Below are positions 61,601 to 64,000 of a stretch of DNA of 64,000 nt, one piece after another. Location: contig NW_004450277.1 in the NCBI RefSeq assembly GCF_000321225.1, positions 1-64,000 on the forward strand. The letters are read 5' to 3'. The translations under genes and the position numbers were made by a program. The number at the start of each line of letters is the position of its first letter. Positions within the stretch are counted from its first letter, which is position 1. Under the pieces are notes generated by a model. The model was given only the letters and a program-made list of their open reading frames with translations. It did not search any database and was not told the DNA's origin. Origin of the DNA: Odobenus rosmarus divergens (Eukaryota > Chordata > Mammalia > Carnivora > Odobenidae).

Positions 61601-63281
61601 ATGTGAGAACTTTCAGAGAAAGAATCAAACCTGCTGCCAGAGTAAGTGGTTTGCTCAAGCACGTGTACGTGTGGTATTTGAAGGTGTTTAACAACAGAGA
61701 GAGGGCTTTTGTCACCATGGGTGTTAGCCTGAACATCTGTGGAAAACTCCCCCTGGGAAGATAATGAGTGAAATTAGCCTTTCAGGGCCATAGTGCACAT
61801 CTATCACTTGGATCCTTTTGAACTATGTCATATAGAGCATCCAGGAATGCCCAGGAGGTTGCTCTCAGCTAACTCAAGCAGGGAATGCATTTGCTACGTT
61901 AATTGGTCTTTGTTCTCTCCTTTCTAGTTGATGGCACTTCAAAGCCTGTTCTGTCCTCTGATTGTCTCCTTGATATAAATCTTCAAGATTGAACTGGAGC
62001 TTTCTCCCTAGAAAATAACTCCTTGAGGCTTCTCAGTCTAGCCTCAGTAAACCTGTATTTCCCCGCCCCCATCGTTTTATAAAGAACTTACCTGTTGCCC
62101 TAAGAAATACAGAAAATGTTTTTATAAAATGTGTCTCATGATTCCTAAGTTCCTTGAGGACACTCTAAACTAGAAAAAAAGTGACAGTGTAAAACAAAGT
62201 CAGAGGAGGAAGGTGACTCTTCTCACACCCATTTTTAGTGTGCCCTCTCTGGCCCCACAGACAGCTCTGCTTTTTTCCTAAACACCAGTAAAGACTTTCT
62301 CTTGACCAACCTGCAGCAGAAGCAGAGGCGTCCTCAGCCACATACTCATTTCCTTTTCACTTCTTGATAGCTTGTCCTTCCTGGAATGTGGTACTTTGCA
62401 TATGTGCATCTACCACTTTCCTGCAGTGCTTACCTACCCCCACCAGCCTCCTGCCCTCTCTCCACCTGACTGATGGTCCGTTCATTCTTTGGCACACAGT
62501 CCAAGTGTTGCATTTTCCTAGGAAACCTTTCTTGGTATTCCGCCATCCCCACCCCACGAGGGACAAGACATTCTGTACCCATGTGTCCCGTGTGCTTCCC
62601 TCTGCCACAGCCCATACTGCACAGTATTTAACAGATGGTTTCCTGGCTCAGGGGCCATGAGGCTATAAGCAACTCAAGAATAAGAACCGTGTCTGATCAT
62701 CTTTATAGACCTAGTATCCAGTTCAGTATTTAAAATTAAATGATGAGGTGGCTCAGTCAGTGGAGCCTGTGACTCTTGCCCTCAGGGTTGTAGGTTCGAG
62801 CCCCACATTGGGTGTGGAAATTATTTAAAAATAATAAAAATCTGTTTAAAAAAGTAATAAGAATTAAATGTTGAAAACAGCTATCCAATTGTAAGTTTTT
62901 AAAGTAGTACATACCCCATATCTCCATACACCCCATACTGTTCCCCCTCCTCCCTCTAGGAGAGCTGAAATTGGACTCCCATCTTATTTCACGATACTCC
63001 TTCCTAATTTGTTTGCAGTCCTGCGTTACCGTGAAGAAAAATGCCACATTATTTTGATAGAAAGGCTCACCCTCTTTCACTTAGATCCACCAAAAAAAAA
63101 AAAAAAAAATCTAACCCCTATGTCCTCAATTCCTTAGCAGCTGATAATGGGGGTTACTTTTGTTTAACTCTCCCCGATATCATTTTGCTCCTTTCTGTGT
63201 CTCCAGTGATAATAGGGTCACATCCTTCAGAGACCTCATTCATGACCAAGATGAGGAGGAAGAGGAGGAAGAGGGCCAGAG
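55154..63281 (+). CDS. NSFL1C: NSFL1C (p47, p97/VCP cofactor), first three exons, continues past the window
   Basis: The coding exons seen are 55154-55258, 57650-57747 and 63207-63281 (278 nt, about 92 residues of roughly 370). They encode the N-terminal UBA domain and an acidic linker; the SEP and UBX domains lie beyond the right edge. The protein is an adaptor of the AAA ATPase p97/VCP in Golgi and ER membrane fusion, binding ubiquitin through the UBA domain. The exon text is nearly identical to human p47, all splice sites are GT-AG, and the frame is continuous. It follows SIRPB2 on the same strand, as in human 20p13. Confidence 0.95.
55800..57640 (+). other. NSFL1C intron 1: MIR-rich
   Basis: Antisense MIR pieces at about 56015-56230 and 56230-56420 (gcattttgcagctgaggttt; gtttaatcctagcaacactg) and a sense MIR at 57120-57345 (tgggacctggctctactcct; ctcagaacaatgtggcac). 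No extra exon is seen. Confidence 0.6.
57650..57747 (+). CDS. NSFL1C: NSFL1C exon 2
   Basis: Acceptor CTGTTTCAG, donor GTAAGG at 57748, 98 nt, ending in phase 2. It encodes [20 protein letters not shown] and [12 protein letters not shown], the end of the UBA domain and the start of the linker. Confidence 0.96.
58840..59170 (+). repeat. MIR split by a T-rich insertion
   Basis: 'agatcccagctctgctactt' before and 'ctaaacatctcagtgcctcg' after the insertion at 58939-59013 are consecutive MIR phrases. Confidence 0.75.
58939..59013 (-). mobile_element. 75-bp T-rich insertion with 16-bp target-site duplication
   Basis: GTGACCTTGACAGTTT occurs at 58923-58938 and 59014-59029, flanking a 75-bp T-rich stretch with a GTGTGCGTGTG core. 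It looks like a severely truncated retroposed copy, mostly poly(A) on the minus strand. Confidence 0.8.
59806..60015 (-). repeat. MIR
   Basis: 'tttattgagcacttgccagg', 'cctcactacaaccgtatgtg' and 'cattttacggatgaagatac' are antisense MIR phrases. Confidence 0.8.
60020..60825 (+). other. NSFL1C intron 2, middle part
   Basis: No exon is seen. Antisense MIR-like wording occurs near 60540-60690 and sense L2-like wording near 60030-60300. Confidence 0.45.
60830..61030. repeat. Probable hAT-type MER remnant
   Basis: 'gcctcatgtggctgttta' and 'gacttccatactggacagc' resemble the ends of a common non-autonomous DNA transposon; the family name is uncertain. Confidence 0.4.
61205..61390 (+). repeat. MER5A-like hAT DNA transposon remnant
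   Basis: 'ggaattacttggagagcttc', 'ggcctaaggactggcatttc', 'gctgatgctctcagtctaag' and 'cactttgagaaccactgctt' are the ordered phrases of MER5A. Confidence 0.8.
62440..62740 (+). repeat. L2 fragment
   Basis: 'aaacctttcttggtattcc', 'gcaactcaagaataagaacc' and 'agtatccagttcagtattt' are in sense L2 order. Confidence 0.5.
62742..62865 (+). repeat. Can-SINE, short form
   Basis: GATGAGGTGGCTCAGTCAG, GAGCCCCACATTGGGTGTGG and a mixed A-rich tail; the first bases of the head are lost. Confidence 0.85.
63207..63281 (+). CDS. NSFL1C: NSFL1C exon 3
   Basis: Acceptor TCTCCAG, donor GTGAGT at 63282, 75 nt, phase 2 on both sides. It encodes [16 protein letters not shown] followed by seven glutamates and GQR, the acidic stretch of p47. 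Confidence 0.96.
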
Positions 63282-63599
63282 GTGAGTCTTTGTTGGGGGG
63301 GGTGCACAGTCCACAGGAAAGTCCATGATAATGTGTAAACCATCTAGAAGGACCTAGAAGGATAACGTGCTCGGTTATCATTAGCCATTACTACTATGGG
63401 CTAGTCTGGGTGGTTATATTCTAGAAACAGTCTCCCACTCCCTGTAGCTTAGAAGCCATCCCTTTCCCCTGTTACTATTTTTTTCTTTTGGGGTATTCTG
63501 GGTTTTTCTTTTTTTAATTATTAAAAGAACATGTATTTGTTAAGGAGTGTTAGGGGAAGGGAAACAAATCAATAAGAAGGAAAAGAAAGTTATTCATAA

Positions 63600-63638
63600 T
63601 ACCTGGTCACCCAGTGGTCACCCAGTGGTCACCAGGTA
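63600..63638. repeat. Short tandem and inverted repeat
   Basis: The 11-bp unit GGTCACCCAGT occurs twice with a partial third copy (63605-63635), bounded by inverted 8-bp arms TACCTGGT and ACCAGGTA. Confidence 0.85.
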
Positions 63639-63639
63639 T

Positions 63640-64000
63640 CAATATTTTGGGTGTTTATCTTTCCAGGTTTTTCTTTTTAATTAAAAAGACAATATATTAC
63701 GTAATAATAAAAAGCTTATCAGTGTGTATTCCCCCAACATACACACATACACGTACTGTTTGTCTGTTTGTTTTTAACTGTTAGGAATGCTATAATAAAA
63801 ATAGTGTCCATTGTGGAAGATACAGAATCGTGTACTGAAAAAATGTAACACTCATGCACCCCTTGGTAACTAGAGTTAATGTTTTGGCATATTTTTATTC
63901 AGTCTTTGCTCTGTATATAAATGTACTTTGTTTGGTATTATAATTTACATGGTGACAGATAATTTTGTTCCTTGTTTTTATTGGATTAATGCTTTTTCTT
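63640..64000 (+). other. NSFL1C intron 3 start, AT-rich
   Basis: AT-rich sequence without exon signals. 'ttttggcatatttttattca' near 63883 hints at an old LINE or DNA element, but no family can be assigned. Confidence 0.4.

Overview
This window is nuclear genomic DNA from a placental carnivore. About thirty tRNA-Lys-type Can-SINEs (core GCGCCTGGGTGGCTCAG, usually followed by a B box, a CT-rich stretch and an A tail) are spread over both strands. Their sequence resembles the bear, seal and mustelid (arctoid) form more than the dog SINEC or the felid form. Species cannot be fixed by eye. No bacterial, viral or organellar gene is present.

Layout, all genes on the + strand. (1) 160-510: the Ig-V exon of SIRPD; its signal exon lies before the window. 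(2) 13571-30782: a complete five-exon SIRP-beta gene (SIRPB1-like) with signal peptide, V, C1 and C1 domains, and a transmembrane exon carrying a lysine of the TYROBP/DAP12-pairing type. A PU.1/ETS-like site lies about 100 bp before its ATG. (3) 45774-49388: the SIRPB2 locus. Four of its exons are recognisable, but both V exons have lengths that break the frame and the second also has an in-frame stop, so it looks like a pseudogene here. (4) 55154 to the right edge: the first three coding exons of NSFL1C (p47, the p97/VCP cofactor), starting in a CpG island. The order SIRPD, SIRPB1, SIRPB2, NSFL1C and the shared strand match the human 20p13 cluster as I know it.

The rest is repeats. Ancient L1 pieces host younger L1 3' ends at 4.3-6.7 kb (with a 5' inversion), 18.5-19.4 kb, and two very short copies with perfect target-site duplications at 18.1 and 19.85 kb. 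There are also MaLR LTRs, L2, MIR and hAT remnants, an RPS12 retropseudogene at 37.4-37.8 kb, and several simple repeats. A 50-base N gap at 41271-41320 is bracketed by copied 95-bp blocks and is best read as an assembly artefact.

Functionally, the SIRP genes encode paired-receptor surface proteins of myeloid cells. The SIRPB1-like product should signal through DAP12, while NSFL1C is an unrelated housekeeping membrane-fusion factor. I found no convincing undescribed biological system. The most informative points are the decay of SIRPB2, the L1 direct repeats flanking the SIRPB1-like promoter and V exon, and the two tiny L1 insertions truncated at the same G-rich tract.
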